From the NCBI RefSeq assembly GCF_008704855.1, contig NZ_CP023691.1, positions 5,642,001 through 5,706,000 on the forward strand: a stretch of 64,000 bases of DNA. Reading direction: 5' to 3'. The translations under genes were made by a program, and so were the position numbers. The stretch's first letter is position 1. Every line of letters begins with the position of its first letter. The notes below the pieces were generated by a model. The model was not told the origin of the DNA. It searched no databases and saw only the letters and a list, made by a program, of their open reading frames with translations. Shown here in pieces: positions 27,457 through 35,890 of this stretch. This stretch comes from Streptomyces platensis. Lineage in GTDB: Bacteria; Actinomycetota; Actinomycetes; Streptomycetales; Streptomycetaceae.

Positions 27457-28206
27457 TTACGCGGCGGGGTTCACGCGGTGGGCGTAGACCTGCTCGATCC
27501 AGCCCGCCTTGAAGTCTGCGAGGTCGTCGCGGAAGTCGGCCATCGAGGCGCCGTAGGGCGCGACGACACCACCGGTCTGGTCCGGTACGGACTGGCAGCC
27601 GTGCACCAGGCGTCCACCGAGCGCGGCGTGGGCCTTGATGGACTCGATCCGGCGGTGCTCGTTGAACCAGCCGCCGTGGTAGACCTCGTCGAGCATCCCT
27701 CCCATCTCGTCGCTCAGGTCGAAGACGACGGAGGTGGCGGCGGGGAAGAACCAGCACGGACCGACGTTGGAGATGTGCCCGTCCAGTTCGACCTTGTTGA
27801 GCGCCATGAGCGTGGCGGCCTCGCGGAGCATCCGCAGGTGGTCAGCGGTGATCTGCGGGAGTCCGAGACCGGCCAAGTGCTCGTCGCGGAAGAGGTAGGC
27901 GTACACCTCGTACGCGGTGGCCAGGACGCGAGCGGCGTCAGAGGTGGACTCGCCGTGGTTCTTGATGAAGTCGAGCGCGAGCTGCTCGACCGCGCTCTCG
28001 GTCGTCTCGTCCACGCCGAGGAGCTGGGCTTTGACCAGCTCCCAGTTGGCCACGAGCCAGGTGTTCGACTCGAAGCGGAAGAAATACTCGGCCGGGTCGA
28101 TGGTGATGCGCCGGCCGTCGACCTGGATGCCGGGCAGGCGGCTCCAGCGCGGGTCGAACGATTCGGGCAGCTCGACCGTGATGGCCGTGGTGTCGATGGT
28201 GGTCAC
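27457..28206 (-). CDS. Conserved hypothetical protein of the cargo operon
   Basis: The product is 249 residues with no motif I recognise. It looks soluble and mixed alpha/beta, with Trp/Phe-rich segments such as EYFFRFESNTWLVANWELVKAQLL and a glycine-rich GGMLDEVYHGGWFNEHRR. It starts with GTG behind CGGAGAC. It leads the minus-strand set (this gene, phosphotransferase, methyltransferase, HAD) and is divergent from an HTH regulator, so it may act with them. Confidence 0.7.
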   Translation of the reverse strand: MTTIDTTAITVELPESFDPRWSRLPGIQVDGRRITIDPAEYFFRFESNTWLVANWELVKAQLLGVDETTESAVEQLALDFIKNHGESTSDAARVLATAYEVYAYLFRDEHLAGLGLPQITADHLRMLREAATLMALNKVELDGHISNVGPCWFFPAATSVVFDLSDEMGGMLDEVYHGGWFNEHRRIESIKAHAALGGRLVHGCQSVPDQTGGVVAPYGASMADFRDDLADFKAGWIEQVYAHRVNPAA

Positions 28207-28389
28207 CGTGTCTCCGTCTCAGATCGTCCGGGCCGGGCACAGGAATGCCCGAACCTGGTGTGGGCGTACGGAACTTCGGGGAGCCGCCTGGACCAAGGGG
28301 GAGCCTGGATCACGGTTGCGCCGTTCCGGGCGGCTGCTGATAAGTGAACCGGTGGTCACGCTCAGTGGGTACGGTGGAAGGCAGTTGAA

Positions 28390-28407
28390 GCGGTATACGC
28401 GGTTTAC
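28390..28407. promoter_or_regulatory. Direct-repeat operator candidate GCGGTATAC-GCGGTTTAC
   Basis: Two adjacent 9-mers differing at one position lie 10 bp before the HTH gene start, in the intergenic space shared with the divergent operon. They may be the regulator's own site. Confidence 0.45.
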
Positions 28408-28416
28408 AGCTCCGGA

Positions 28417-29784
28417 GTGGAGGCGATCGTGGAGGCGCAGAGAGGCCCCAACTCCCGTCTGCGCGACGTCATCGACGCGGTCGGCTGCACCTACGAGGCC
28501 CTCGCCCGTGACGTGCGGCGCATTGCCGCCGAGAACGGCGAGATCCTCCAGACCAACAAGTCGGCCATCTCGCACTGGGTGAACGGCACCCGCAGCCCCT
28601 CGGGCCGGGTAGGCCAGTACCTCGCCGAAGCGCTGTCCCGCCGAGCGGGACGAGCGATCACTCAGACCGAGATCGGCCTACGCGCTGGCGAGGCCGAGGA
28701 GCCGGCGGAAACCGACCCCGTCCTCGCCGTCACCGACCTGGGCCGCGCCGACGTCGAGCGCCGACGTTTCCTCGCCATCGCGGCCTTCACCACCGCTGGC
28801 GTAGCCATGCCGCTCGGCTACGACCACGAGGCCACCGCCCGCATGCTCCGTGCCCGCACCGGCACGTCCGTGGTAGGCGCGGAGGACGTGGACGTCGTAC
28901 GCCAGATCACCGCGGCCTTCAGCGCCGCTGACGAGTGCCTCGGAGGCGGGCACGGTCAGACCACCGTCACTGCGTACCTCGCCGACACCGCTGCCCCGAT
29001 GCTCCGCGGACGTTTCCCCTCGGAGCCGTTACGCCGCGCCGCCTTCGGCGCCGTAGCCGAACTCGCCTATCTCGCCGGGTGGAAGCACCACGACCTGGGC
29101 CACGAGGGCGCGGCCCAGCGCTACTACCAAGTCGGTTACCAGCTCGCCTGCGAAGCCGACCCCAACGGTCACGCGGCCTGGATGATGCGCGCCCTCGCCC
29201 ACCAGGCCCTGAGCCTCAAGCTGCCTCACCACTGCATCGACCTCGTCGAAGGTGCCCTGCGACGCGGCCTTGGCCACGTCGACGGCCAGACTGAGGCCCT
29301 CCTCCACATCACCCACGCCCGCGCCTACGCCGCCACTGACGAGAACCCCCTGGCCGCGCGCGCCCTGCTCGCTGCCGAAGACGCCCTCCTCCGCGATGAC
29401 GGCCCCCAGCCCAGCTATTCCCGCGTCAGCGGCCCCGCCGCCGGCACCGTGGCCAGCCACACCGCCCGCACCCTCACTGACCTCGCCGACCACATCGGCA
29501 CCGAACAGCAGCACCGCGAGGCTCTCACCCGCTGGGACCCGGACAAATACAAGCGCGTCCACGCCCTCACCCACGCTGACCTCGGCGACAGCCTCGCCGC
29601 CCAGGCCCGAGCTGATGAAGCGGTGGCCGCTTGGACCCAGGCCCTTGTCCTCATGGAAGGGATGACCTCCGACCGCACCCGCAAGGCGATCTCCTCGATC
29701 CGCTCCACCCTCGCGGTCTACCAGCGCCGTCGCGTCCCCGGTGCCGCCGATCTCGCCCGCCGCGCCCGCGAGGCCCTCGCCTAA
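28417..29784 (+). CDS. HTH transcriptional regulator with TPR-like C-terminus
   Basis: The product is 455 residues. The N-terminal Xre-like domain (about 10-75) carries the recognition helix in NKSAISHWVNGTRSPSG. A linker (ERRRFLAIAAFTTAGVA) is followed by an all-helical Ala/Leu-rich region (150-455) typical of the TPR-type sensor part of Streptomyces Xre regulators. It starts with GTG at 28417 (another GTG lies four codons on). The Nudix gene follows with one base between stop and ATG. Confidence 0.85.
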   Translation: MEAIVEAQRGPNSRLRDVIDAVGCTYEALARDVRRIAAENGEILQTNKSAISHWVNGTRSPSGRVGQYLAEALSRRAGRAITQTEIGLRAGEAEEPAETDPVLAVTDLGRADVERRRFLAIAAFTTAGVAMPLGYDHEATARMLRARTGTSVVGAEDVDVVRQITAAFSAADECLGGGHGQTTVTAYLADTAAPMLRGRFPSEPLRRAAFGAVAELAYLAGWKHHDLGHEGAAQRYYQVGYQLACEADPNGHAAWMMRALAHQALSLKLPHHCIDLVEGALRRGLGHVDGQTEALLHITHARAYAATDENPLAARALLAAEDALLRDDGPQPSYSRVSGPAAGTVASHTARTLTDLADHIGTEQQHREALTRWDPDKYKRVHALTHADLGDSLAAQARADEAVAAWTQALVLMEGMTSDRTRKAISSIRSTLAVYQRRRVPGAADLARRAREALA

Positions 29785-29785
29785 C

Positions 29786-30325
29786 ATGCCCAACAACCCG
29801 CCCGACGAAGGGAACACCGTGGCCCAGCAGACCGACGACCGCTCCCAAGCCCTCAAGCCGGCGCTCGACTCGATGACCCTGCTGGTCGCGGCCGTCATCG
29901 TCCACGACAGGGCCACCAACCGCGTCGTCCTCCTCCAGCGCAGCGAGAACGCCAAGTTCGCCCAAGGCATGTGGGACCTCCCTGTCGGCAAGAGCGAACA
30001 GGGCGAGCCCATCACCGAGACTGCGGTGCGCGAGCTGTATGAGGAGACCGGCCTCACCGTGAAGCCCGAGTCCCTAAAGGTTGCCCACATCATCCACGGC
30101 GCCTGGGGCGTCGAGGCCCCCAACGGCTTTCTCACCGTCGTCTTCGCTGCCCACGAATGGACCGGCGAACCGGAAAACCGCGAACCTTGCAAGCACTCTC
30201 AGGTTCGCTGGGTCGACGCCGGTGCCGTCCCCGAAGCCTTCGTTGACACCACGGCCAGCGCGCTGGGGAACTACTTGTCAAGCGGCCAGGAGATTTCCTT
30301 GCAGGGGTGGGAGCGAATTTCTTGA
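29786..30325 (+). CDS. Nudix hydrolase
   Basis: The product is 179 residues (168 if the GTG at 29819, which has GAAGGGA upstream, is used). It has a perfect Nudix box, G-x5-E-x7-RELYEETGL (start GKSEQGEPI). Nudix enzymes cleave nucleoside diphosphates linked to another moiety; the substrate here is unknown. Translation is probably coupled to the HTH regulator just upstream. Confidence 0.9.
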   Translation: MPNNPPDEGNTVAQQTDDRSQALKPALDSMTLLVAAVIVHDRATNRVVLLQRSENAKFAQGMWDLPVGKSEQGEPITETAVRELYEETGLTVKPESLKVAHIIHGAWGVEAPNGFLTVVFAAHEWTGEPENREPCKHSQVRWVDAGAVPEAFVDTTASALGNYLSSGQEISLQGWERIS

Positions 30326-30340
30326 AGGTCTTCGAAGGCG

Positions 30341-32014
30341 GTGGGAAGGAATGGATCTCGGCAGATGGATAGCGATGGCGAAGAGAGATCACGATTCATT
30401 CGTGACGCATATGATGCAGTGCCGGCGATTGGGCACGGCCGGCGTTGGTACGATCTCCCCTATAGGGGGCTCTCGGCTCTTTCGAGGTCGTGGCTGGGGC
30501 AGCGATTCCCTCTTTCTTGGCGCCAAGCGCTAAATTTCGGCGTCAATTATCTAATTCCGTTTGATGAGCACAGGCGGAATATCGCATGGAGCCGGGATGA
30601 CTCGTCGAGAAATCTGACAGTACCGGATGCGGAAGTTGTCGAAAATCCAGCGATTTGGCTGGTGGAATTCTTCCCGCCAAGTGAATTTGAGAGGCTGAAG
30701 AGGTCTCTGCGGCGGAATTCGTGGGATCGCCGCCGGGTCTGGAGTGGGATCGGGCAGGGGAATCAGGAGTATCTGGAGAGGTCTCGGGGAAACTCCGGCA
30801 GCTCCTGGTGGCGTCTGGGCGAAGTGCACTCTGCCACTGCATCGTGGTATCACCCGGATGGCGTGACGCGAAGACTGCCATGGCGGTTTTCATCCATCGA
30901 GCTGACGGCGATCCAGATCGGAGGTGGGCTGACAGCAGTTGTTGCCTGGTTTCGGATGTCATCCGCTGGGTCTTCATGTGTTAACTCGGTTTGGCACGGA
31001 CCTCATGAGCCGCGGATGGTGATGAGGCCGGGACGTCCTCGGGCTGAGAACCGCCTTTGGGCTGGCCTCGGCGTCACTCAACAGGAAAGGGCGTCGCTGC
31101 ACGATGCGGCTCGCGCATGGCTTGCGGAGCACTGTCCGGGTTGGTTCGAAGCCAAGAGTGTGCCTCAGCCGACCATTGACCTTATGTTGCTGAGGGAGTT
31201 TGATCCGACCGACCCGCAGGCTGACGCATCTCAAATGAGAGACCCCTTGAGGGCGCTAGGGGTAACAAAAAGCGAATTCAGGCACTGGGTGTCAGATGAT
31301 TTTCCTCGAATGCTCTTGGAGTCGGTTGATGAGGGCTTGTGCCCTGCTCTGAGGAATTGCTCGACGCTCTGGGGTGGCGTGCCTCAAATCACGTCTGAAA
31401 TTGGGGACCTCCAATTTCACGGAGGGGCAAATCCTTCTGGGCTCGCGGGGTATGTGGCAATGCGTATAAACGGCCTCGCCGTCCTGTTGGGTGTCTCGCA
31501 TATGATCGACGCCATGTCGCAGGAACGTGCCTCTCTGCGAGATCGTGCCCGAAATCGACACGGAAGATTCTCGGGCAAGAGGCTCGCATTGCTGCGCGAT
31601 GATTTTCTGACTGCGAGTCTTGACTTGGCAAGCGTCGAGCGAGACGTACGCTTGCGAAATGCGTCGCATTCCTCTTTTGAGGAGGAGGCTGAGGTCGTAG
31701 TAAGGGACTCCCCCGCCCTGGAGGAGCGCCTCCGACTGGCTGGGCGCGATGCGAGGGAGCCGCAAGGTCTTAATGCCCTGATTAGACGCAACCAGGAAAA
31801 TCTGCTCGCCGAGCTACTTGAGGCTGACAAGGGGTACCGAGAAATCCTGGCTGCAGTCGCATCGATGGGTGCTTCAATCGACACATTCAGAATGGGGCGG
31901 ATTGCCCTGTTCGTTGCGGCAGTATCGCTCCTCGTCTCTGCTGTCGCATTGTCTCTCGCTAGCTACAGCGAAGAAACTGTCATCAGTCGCTTGTGGCAGT
32001 ACCTGACAGAGTAA
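30341..32014 (+). CDS. Unknown protein with C-terminal transmembrane helix, A+T-richer than its surroundings
   Basis: The product is 557 residues and belongs to no family I recognise. N-terminal and middle parts are mixed, with Trp/Arg-rich stretches (DLPYRGLSALSRSWLGQRFPL). Residues about 440-520 are Arg/Glu/Leu-rich and probably coiled. A single hydrophobic helix (about 528-549, RIALFVAAVSLLVSAVALSLA) lies near the C-terminus, so it may be tail-anchored. Codon use is visibly less G+C-rich than all neighbours, which points to recent acquisition from another source. The start (GTG 30341, or ATG 30365) is uncertain. Confidence 0.7.
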   Translation: MGRNGSRQMDSDGEERSRFIRDAYDAVPAIGHGRRWYDLPYRGLSALSRSWLGQRFPLSWRQALNFGVNYLIPFDEHRRNIAWSRDDSSRNLTVPDAEVVENPAIWLVEFFPPSEFERLKRSLRRNSWDRRRVWSGIGQGNQEYLERSRGNSGSSWWRLGEVHSATASWYHPDGVTRRLPWRFSSIELTAIQIGGGLTAVVAWFRMSSAGSSCVNSVWHGPHEPRMVMRPGRPRAENRLWAGLGVTQQERASLHDAARAWLAEHCPGWFEAKSVPQPTIDLMLLREFDPTDPQADASQMRDPLRALGVTKSEFRHWVSDDFPRMLLESVDEGLCPALRNCSTLWGGVPQITSEIGDLQFHGGANPSGLAGYVAMRINGLAVLLGVSHMIDAMSQERASLRDRARNRHGRFSGKRLALLRDDFLTASLDLASVERDVRLRNASHSSFEEEAEVVVRDSPALEERLRLAGRDAREPQGLNALIRRNQENLLAELLEADKGYREILAAVASMGASIDTFRMGRIALFVAAVSLLVSAVALSLASYSEETVISRLWQYLTE

Positions 32015-32097
32015 TTGCGTGGTTGGGCAGAGCCGGAGCGCGCTAGATGAGTTCGGCACGGCCGGTCGAGAGGCGGGCTGCGGCTTGGCAGGCCCCG

Positions 32098-32361
32098 TCA
32101 CTGGGCACTCTGAGGCGGTAGATCAATGCGCAGCAACTCTCCGTTCCCCTGGGAGCGGGGAGAGGGGGATGAGGGCGAATCGGTGCCAGCCCCGCCTGGG
32201 CTGCTGCTGGTGCTGCCTGTGCCGCTGGCGAGCGTCAACAACAGGGTGGCTACTGCCACGCCGACCAGGAGGGCGGCGCCGAGTCGCTCATCTCTGTACG
32301 CCTCGCGTACAGAGATGACGACCACGGCAGCTATCAGAACGACCGTGAGTGCGTCTGGCAT
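32098..32361 (-). CDS. Small two-helix membrane protein
   Basis: The product is 87 residues: hydrophobic segments at about 3-17 and 28-46 (LGAALLVGVAVATLLLTLASG), then a Ser/Pro/Gly-rich tail. Its ATG directly follows the stop of the upstream sigma-like gene (TGA-ATG), which implies coupling and perhaps control of that regulator at the membrane. Confidence 0.7.
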   Translation of the reverse strand: MPDALTVVLIAAVVVISVREAYRDERLGAALLVGVAVATLLLTLASGTGSTSSSPGGAGTDSPSSPSPRSQGNGELLRIDLPPQSAQ

Positions 32362-33564
32362 TCACGCCTCCGGCCGTTCGTCTTGGCCGCTATGACCGGC
32401 TGAGGTGCCGCCGATTGGGCCGGCTTGGGGGAGTGCATTCCTATCCGAGAGCTCCACCTGTCCTGGCGTGACTCCGTCGGGCCGCTGGATTTGGGCCCTG
32501 GCGGAAGCGTGGCGGGCGGTGTGTCGGTCACCAAGTCGCTTGAGCTTACGGCGCACCCGCTCACCCAAGGCTTGTGCGTCGAGGCCGGCGTACTTGCGGT
32601 GGCCGGGACTGATAAGGGCGTCAAGGGCCAAGACGCCTGCGGCGGCTTCTGCCCAACTGGTGGTGCCCGGCTGAGACCAGGTCAGTGCGACCGCCCGTTC
32701 CAGAGGGGACAACTGATTCAGAACACTGAGTACGCGCGGGTCGTCGGGCAGTGTGCCTCCGAGGGCATCGGCGGGGTCAGGACCGCTCGCTATGAGATCG
32801 CCCAGAGTTAGGCCGCTATCGAGGACGGGGACGTCAAGGCTGAGCAGCCGCTCTCCGGCACAGCGCCGTCGCCATAGCGGGGTGAGCTGGCGGTGGATCT
32901 CACGTACGTCACGCATCAGTTGGTCCAGGGCACCGCGGCGGATGGTGCCGTGGGTGTAGAGAGTGCTCGCCCATCCGCCCATTAGGGCGGTGGCCACCGG
33001 CTCCTGCCAGCGGGCTCCCCGCCATAAGCCCAGGTCGGAGGCCATGAACCTTTCGACGAGGTCCATGTTGCCCAGCGCGGCCTCATTTCGAGCCTCCACT
33101 GCCCGTGCAGCCTGCAAGGCTTCGCCCCGATAGGGGGTGCGAGGCCATTGGCCGTCATCCCCATGCCCCCAGGTCCGGACGATGTCACCTGGGGAAAGCC
33201 TGGAAATCGTTGTATCGATGAACAGTCGCCCGGCCAGCAGGCGGCCGCCGACCTGCTCGGTGCCGAAGTAAAAGTACGAGCTGTCCCGGATGCCGTTCCC
33301 GGGGCCGGTGTAGGCGATCAGATCGTCCTCCTCCAGCTTGGGGTGCCCGGTGACGGACTCGGAGGCGGGCGGGACGAGCACCGGTTCGGGAAGGTTGCTC
33401 CATCGTCTGATCAGTCCGAACTTGGCGTAGTAGGCGTCAAGGTCCTCATCGGGGGATACGGCAGTTTCCGATGCCGCGGTCGAGTCGTCCGAATCGGGTG
33501 TCTCGGCCGCGTCGGTTCCTTCAGGGGCTTCGGGTGGCACAGGTCCAGGCGCTTCGAGTGTCAT
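32362..33564 (-). CDS. Putative DNA-binding protein with sigma-70 region 4-like C-terminus
   Basis: The product is 400 residues. The N-terminus is acidic and Pro-rich; residues 80-250 are of unknown fold. Around 290-360, LPDDPRVLSVLNQLSPLERAVALTWSQ then SWAEAAAGV and a basic VRRKLKRLGDRH resemble a sigma-70 region 4 HTH. The likeness is modest. ATG 33564 has CTGGAGG upstream. It is coupled to the small membrane protein, an arrangement like a sigma factor with its membrane partner, though that role is inference. Confidence 0.55.
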   Translation of the reverse strand: MTLEAPGPVPPEAPEGTDAAETPDSDDSTAASETAVSPDEDLDAYYAKFGLIRRWSNLPEPVLVPPASESVTGHPKLEEDDLIAYTGPGNGIRDSSYFYFGTEQVGGRLLAGRLFIDTTISRLSPGDIVRTWGHGDDGQWPRTPYRGEALQAARAVEARNEAALGNMDLVERFMASDLGLWRGARWQEPVATALMGGWASTLYTHGTIRRGALDQLMRDVREIHRQLTPLWRRRCAGERLLSLDVPVLDSGLTLGDLIASGPDPADALGGTLPDDPRVLSVLNQLSPLERAVALTWSQPGTTSWAEAAAGVLALDALISPGHRKYAGLDAQALGERVRRKLKRLGDRHTARHASARAQIQRPDGVTPGQVELSDRNALPQAGPIGGTSAGHSGQDERPEA

Positions 33565-33653
33565 GGGTGGTGCCTCCAGGAATAAAGGTCGAGCCTGTCT
33601 CCCTTCGGCCCCCGGAGCCTCGGGAAGCGGCAATTAATCCCTCCATCCATCAC

Positions 33654-33667
33654 GTGATGTGCATCAC
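33654..33667. promoter_or_regulatory. Palindrome GTGATG-TG-CATCAC upstream of the sigma-like gene
   Basis: A perfect 6-bp inverted repeat with a 2-bp spacer lies 90 bp upstream of the minus-strand start, in a locally A+T-rich patch. It is a probable operator. Confidence 0.5.
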
Positions 33668-34129
33668 ACCTGGATGTGTCATCGATGACTAGCTGGCTCT
33701 GAGGACTCGTCCCACGAGGGGCGGCCGCGACCGTCCCTCGGCCTTGGCTGTCACGTCGGTCCGGCTGGTAACTCCCGTGCGCCGCCAAGGCACGGCATGG
33801 TGCAGGTCATTGGACTGCCGCGGCATGGTGAGTGGGGAGTCTGCCGCGGTTGCTGACGTTGGGCTCGCCTGTGCCTTCAGTTCGTCATGTGTAGCCGGGG
33901 GCACGGAGCTGGACGAGGTACTGACGCATTGGTCCCACAGTCCGGTGGCGTCGCCCGTCCCAGGTAAGCGCGGCGCAGGGGTTCGACCGCGCCGGCGCTC
34001 TCCAGGGGCAAGGGTCGCGTCGCCGCGGATGGCGACCAGCCGCGTGCGGGCACCGTAGGGGTCGTCGTCACCGTCGAGCCGTTGGATGAGGGCCTCGATG
34101 GGGAACGTCATGATGCCGCCGGGGGCGCT
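33668..34129. other. Gene-poor stretch between the sigma-like gene and the CPCC remnant
   Basis: A minus-strand frame stays open through here (33689-34300) as a continuation of the decayed CPCC gene, with one plausible conserved-looking piece (ALIQRLDGDDDPYGARTRLVAI) and then low-complexity sequence. I cannot support a separate gene. Confidence 0.45.
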
Positions 34130-34422
34130 GAGCCAGAAGGTGGAGGGCCACCAACAGAGCACCGAGCGGTCATCGGGCCATGGGGCGCGGTCCTCGGCCG
34201 GAGGGCGGACGTACTCTCGGCCGTGCTGGTCGCAGGCGCCGAAGTCCTGGTAGTTGCGCTGGGCCTCTATCTGAGAGAGCTTGTTCGCGCCGCCGTCCAT
34301 GGTCGGCCAGCGGAACTGGACCCCGTCGTCCTCCCAGAAGCAGACGGGCAGATCTCGTAGGAGCCGGGCATGTCGTCGAGCACGCGGTGCCCGCAGCAGG
34401 GACAGGGATAGCGGTCGCTCAC
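34130..34422 (-). pseudogene. CPCC-family Cys-rich protein remnant, copy 1
   Basis: Reading from GTG 34422 gives SDRYPCPCCGHRVLDDMPGS, the cysteine-rich N-terminus of the CPCC family. Near 34344 one base is missing in the codon pair for Pro-Val of 'EICPVCFWEDD', after which the family sequence (DDGVQFRWPTMDGGANKLS) continues in another frame. A middle segment present in copy 2 (PLDPTWRPIDLTR) is deleted. The same frameshift is present in copy 2 at 40,480-40,819. Confidence 0.8.
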
Positions 34423-34431
34423 CTGCGATCA

Positions 34432-34465
34432 GAAGGGGCCTGATCTTTCGAGGTCAGGCCCCTTC
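34432..34465 (-). terminator. Terminator of the TIR operon
   Basis: GAAGGGGCCTGA (34432-34443) pairs perfectly with 34454-34465 over a 10-base loop, 88 bp past the last stop of the minus-strand TIR operon. Confidence 0.75.
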
Positions 34466-34552
34466 CGACCTGCACTGTTTCGAGACGGGAAAGGGCTCCC
34501 CTGCCGCGGGGTGCGGCGAGGGGGAGCCTCGGAGAGCCGACCGTCTACCGGA

Positions 34553-35890
34553 TCAGTTCCCGTCCTCGTCCCGTGTGCGGGGTTCGGCGGGCCGGTGCGG
34601 GCTGTGCGAGGGGTCCCAGAGGTGTGGAGACGTCATGTGGCCCTCGCCCGTCTCCCACTGGTCCCTCTTCCTTTCGTTTGCGCTGCTCTCCGCCGTCCAG
34701 GGCGTGAACGTGTCCGCGCCCGCGTCAGCATTCGGGTCCGCGGCCGTGTCGGTGAACGGCGGGCTTTCGGGGTCTGGAGAGCGGGGCGGCCAAGGTCCCG
34801 TGGTGTCCTCCTCGTCCGAAGGCTCGCCCTCTGGCTCCTCGTCGGGGGCCAGGCCAAAGGCCTGCCTGATCTCGTCGGCGGCCTCGCCCAGCCCCGTCGC
34901 CCTCAGGAACCGCATCACACGGTGTACGAACACCGTGTACCCGTCCATGTCCGGCTTGAGGCCCGCAGCCGTCAGCAACAGGCGCAGCCGATCCGAGACC
35001 CCCACTTCCTCCTCGCGGTCGAACGTCTCCCCTCCAAGGCCATCCTCGTCCCACGGCGGATGCCCGACGGTCGCCTCGCTCCGCGCGCCCACGGGCGGAA
35101 CGAGCAGGTGGCGGAAGAGTTCGGGCACCTCCTCGTCGTTGGCCGCCGCCGCGATCTGGGCGAGCGGGCCGATCATGTCGACCGCCTTCTCGATCTCGTT
35201 CTCGTGACGGGCCAGCCACCACACCACCGCGCTGCCCGCGCTCTTGAGCACGTCGTCACCGAGGTAGCGCCGCTTGTTGCGCTCATGCTGACGCTCGTAC
35301 TCCCAAAGCTCCTCGTCCTTGCGAAGGTCCTTGAACTTCCGCAGGCGCTCGCGGTCGGCGGGGGCGAGGGCCAGCGTCACATCGGCCGCCAGGGCCTTCA
35401 CCCGTCCGCTCCGGTCCGGGAGCGGGACGCTGAGCTCCCCCTCCAGGAGATACCGAGCGAAGCTCGCCCGGCCGGGCTCCTCGTGGCGGACGACCTCCAG
35501 GGCCCGGCTGACGACCGAGGACACGGCGAGGGCCGGGGCGGCGCCGCTGGACGGTTCGGCATGGTCGAGGGTCGGCCTCCACCACACGGTGGCGGAGAAG
35601 AGGAAGTCGTAGCCGTCTGTCGCGCTCGGCAGTGCCGCGTCGACCACCCGCGTCTCCTGGTACGGCGGCTCCGCCGGCGTGGCGGGCGGCTCGGATTCCT
35701 CGGGCTCGTACGTGTCGGCTGACGCGCGGCCACCGCTGAGGACTGTCATCACGAGCAGCAGGGAGCCGGAGACCGTGACCATGGACATGAAGCCCCATAG
35801 CCACGCCGACCAGCTCAAGAGGTTTCCGAGCACAGCCGGTGCGAGGCCGCAGAGAGCGACGAACAGCAGGCTGGGAAGGCGGTGTTTCAT
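34553..35890 (-). CDS. Two-TM membrane protein, third gene of the TIR operon
   Basis: The product is 445 residues. Two hydrophobic helices lie at the N-terminus (about 6-26 and 30-52), followed by ~390 mostly charged, probably cytoplasmic residues: a helical region with RKFKDLRKDEELWEYERQHERNKRRY and an acidic Pro-rich tail from 350. No enzyme motif is seen. The start ATG overlaps the upstream stop by 4 bases, with GAAGAGG before it, so it is translated with the P-loop gene. It could be a membrane effector or anchor for the system. Confidence 0.7.
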   Translation of the reverse strand: MKHRLPSLLFVALCGLAPAVLGNLLSWSAWLWGFMSMVTVSGSLLLVMTVLSGGRASADTYEPEESEPPATPAEPPYQETRVVDAALPSATDGYDFLFSATVWWRPTLDHAEPSSGAAPALAVSSVVSRALEVVRHEEPGRASFARYLLEGELSVPLPDRSGRVKALAADVTLALAPADRERLRKFKDLRKDEELWEYERQHERNKRRYLGDDVLKSAGSAVVWWLARHENEIEKAVDMIGPLAQIAAAANDEEVPELFRHLLVPPVGARSEATVGHPPWDEDGLGGETFDREEEVGVSDRLRLLLTAAGLKPDMDGYTVFVHRVMRFLRATGLGEAADEIRQAFGLAPDEEPEGEPSDEEDTTGPWPPRSPDPESPPFTDTAADPNADAGADTFTPWTAESSANERKRDQWETGEGHMTSPHLWDPSHSPHRPAEPRTRDEDGN

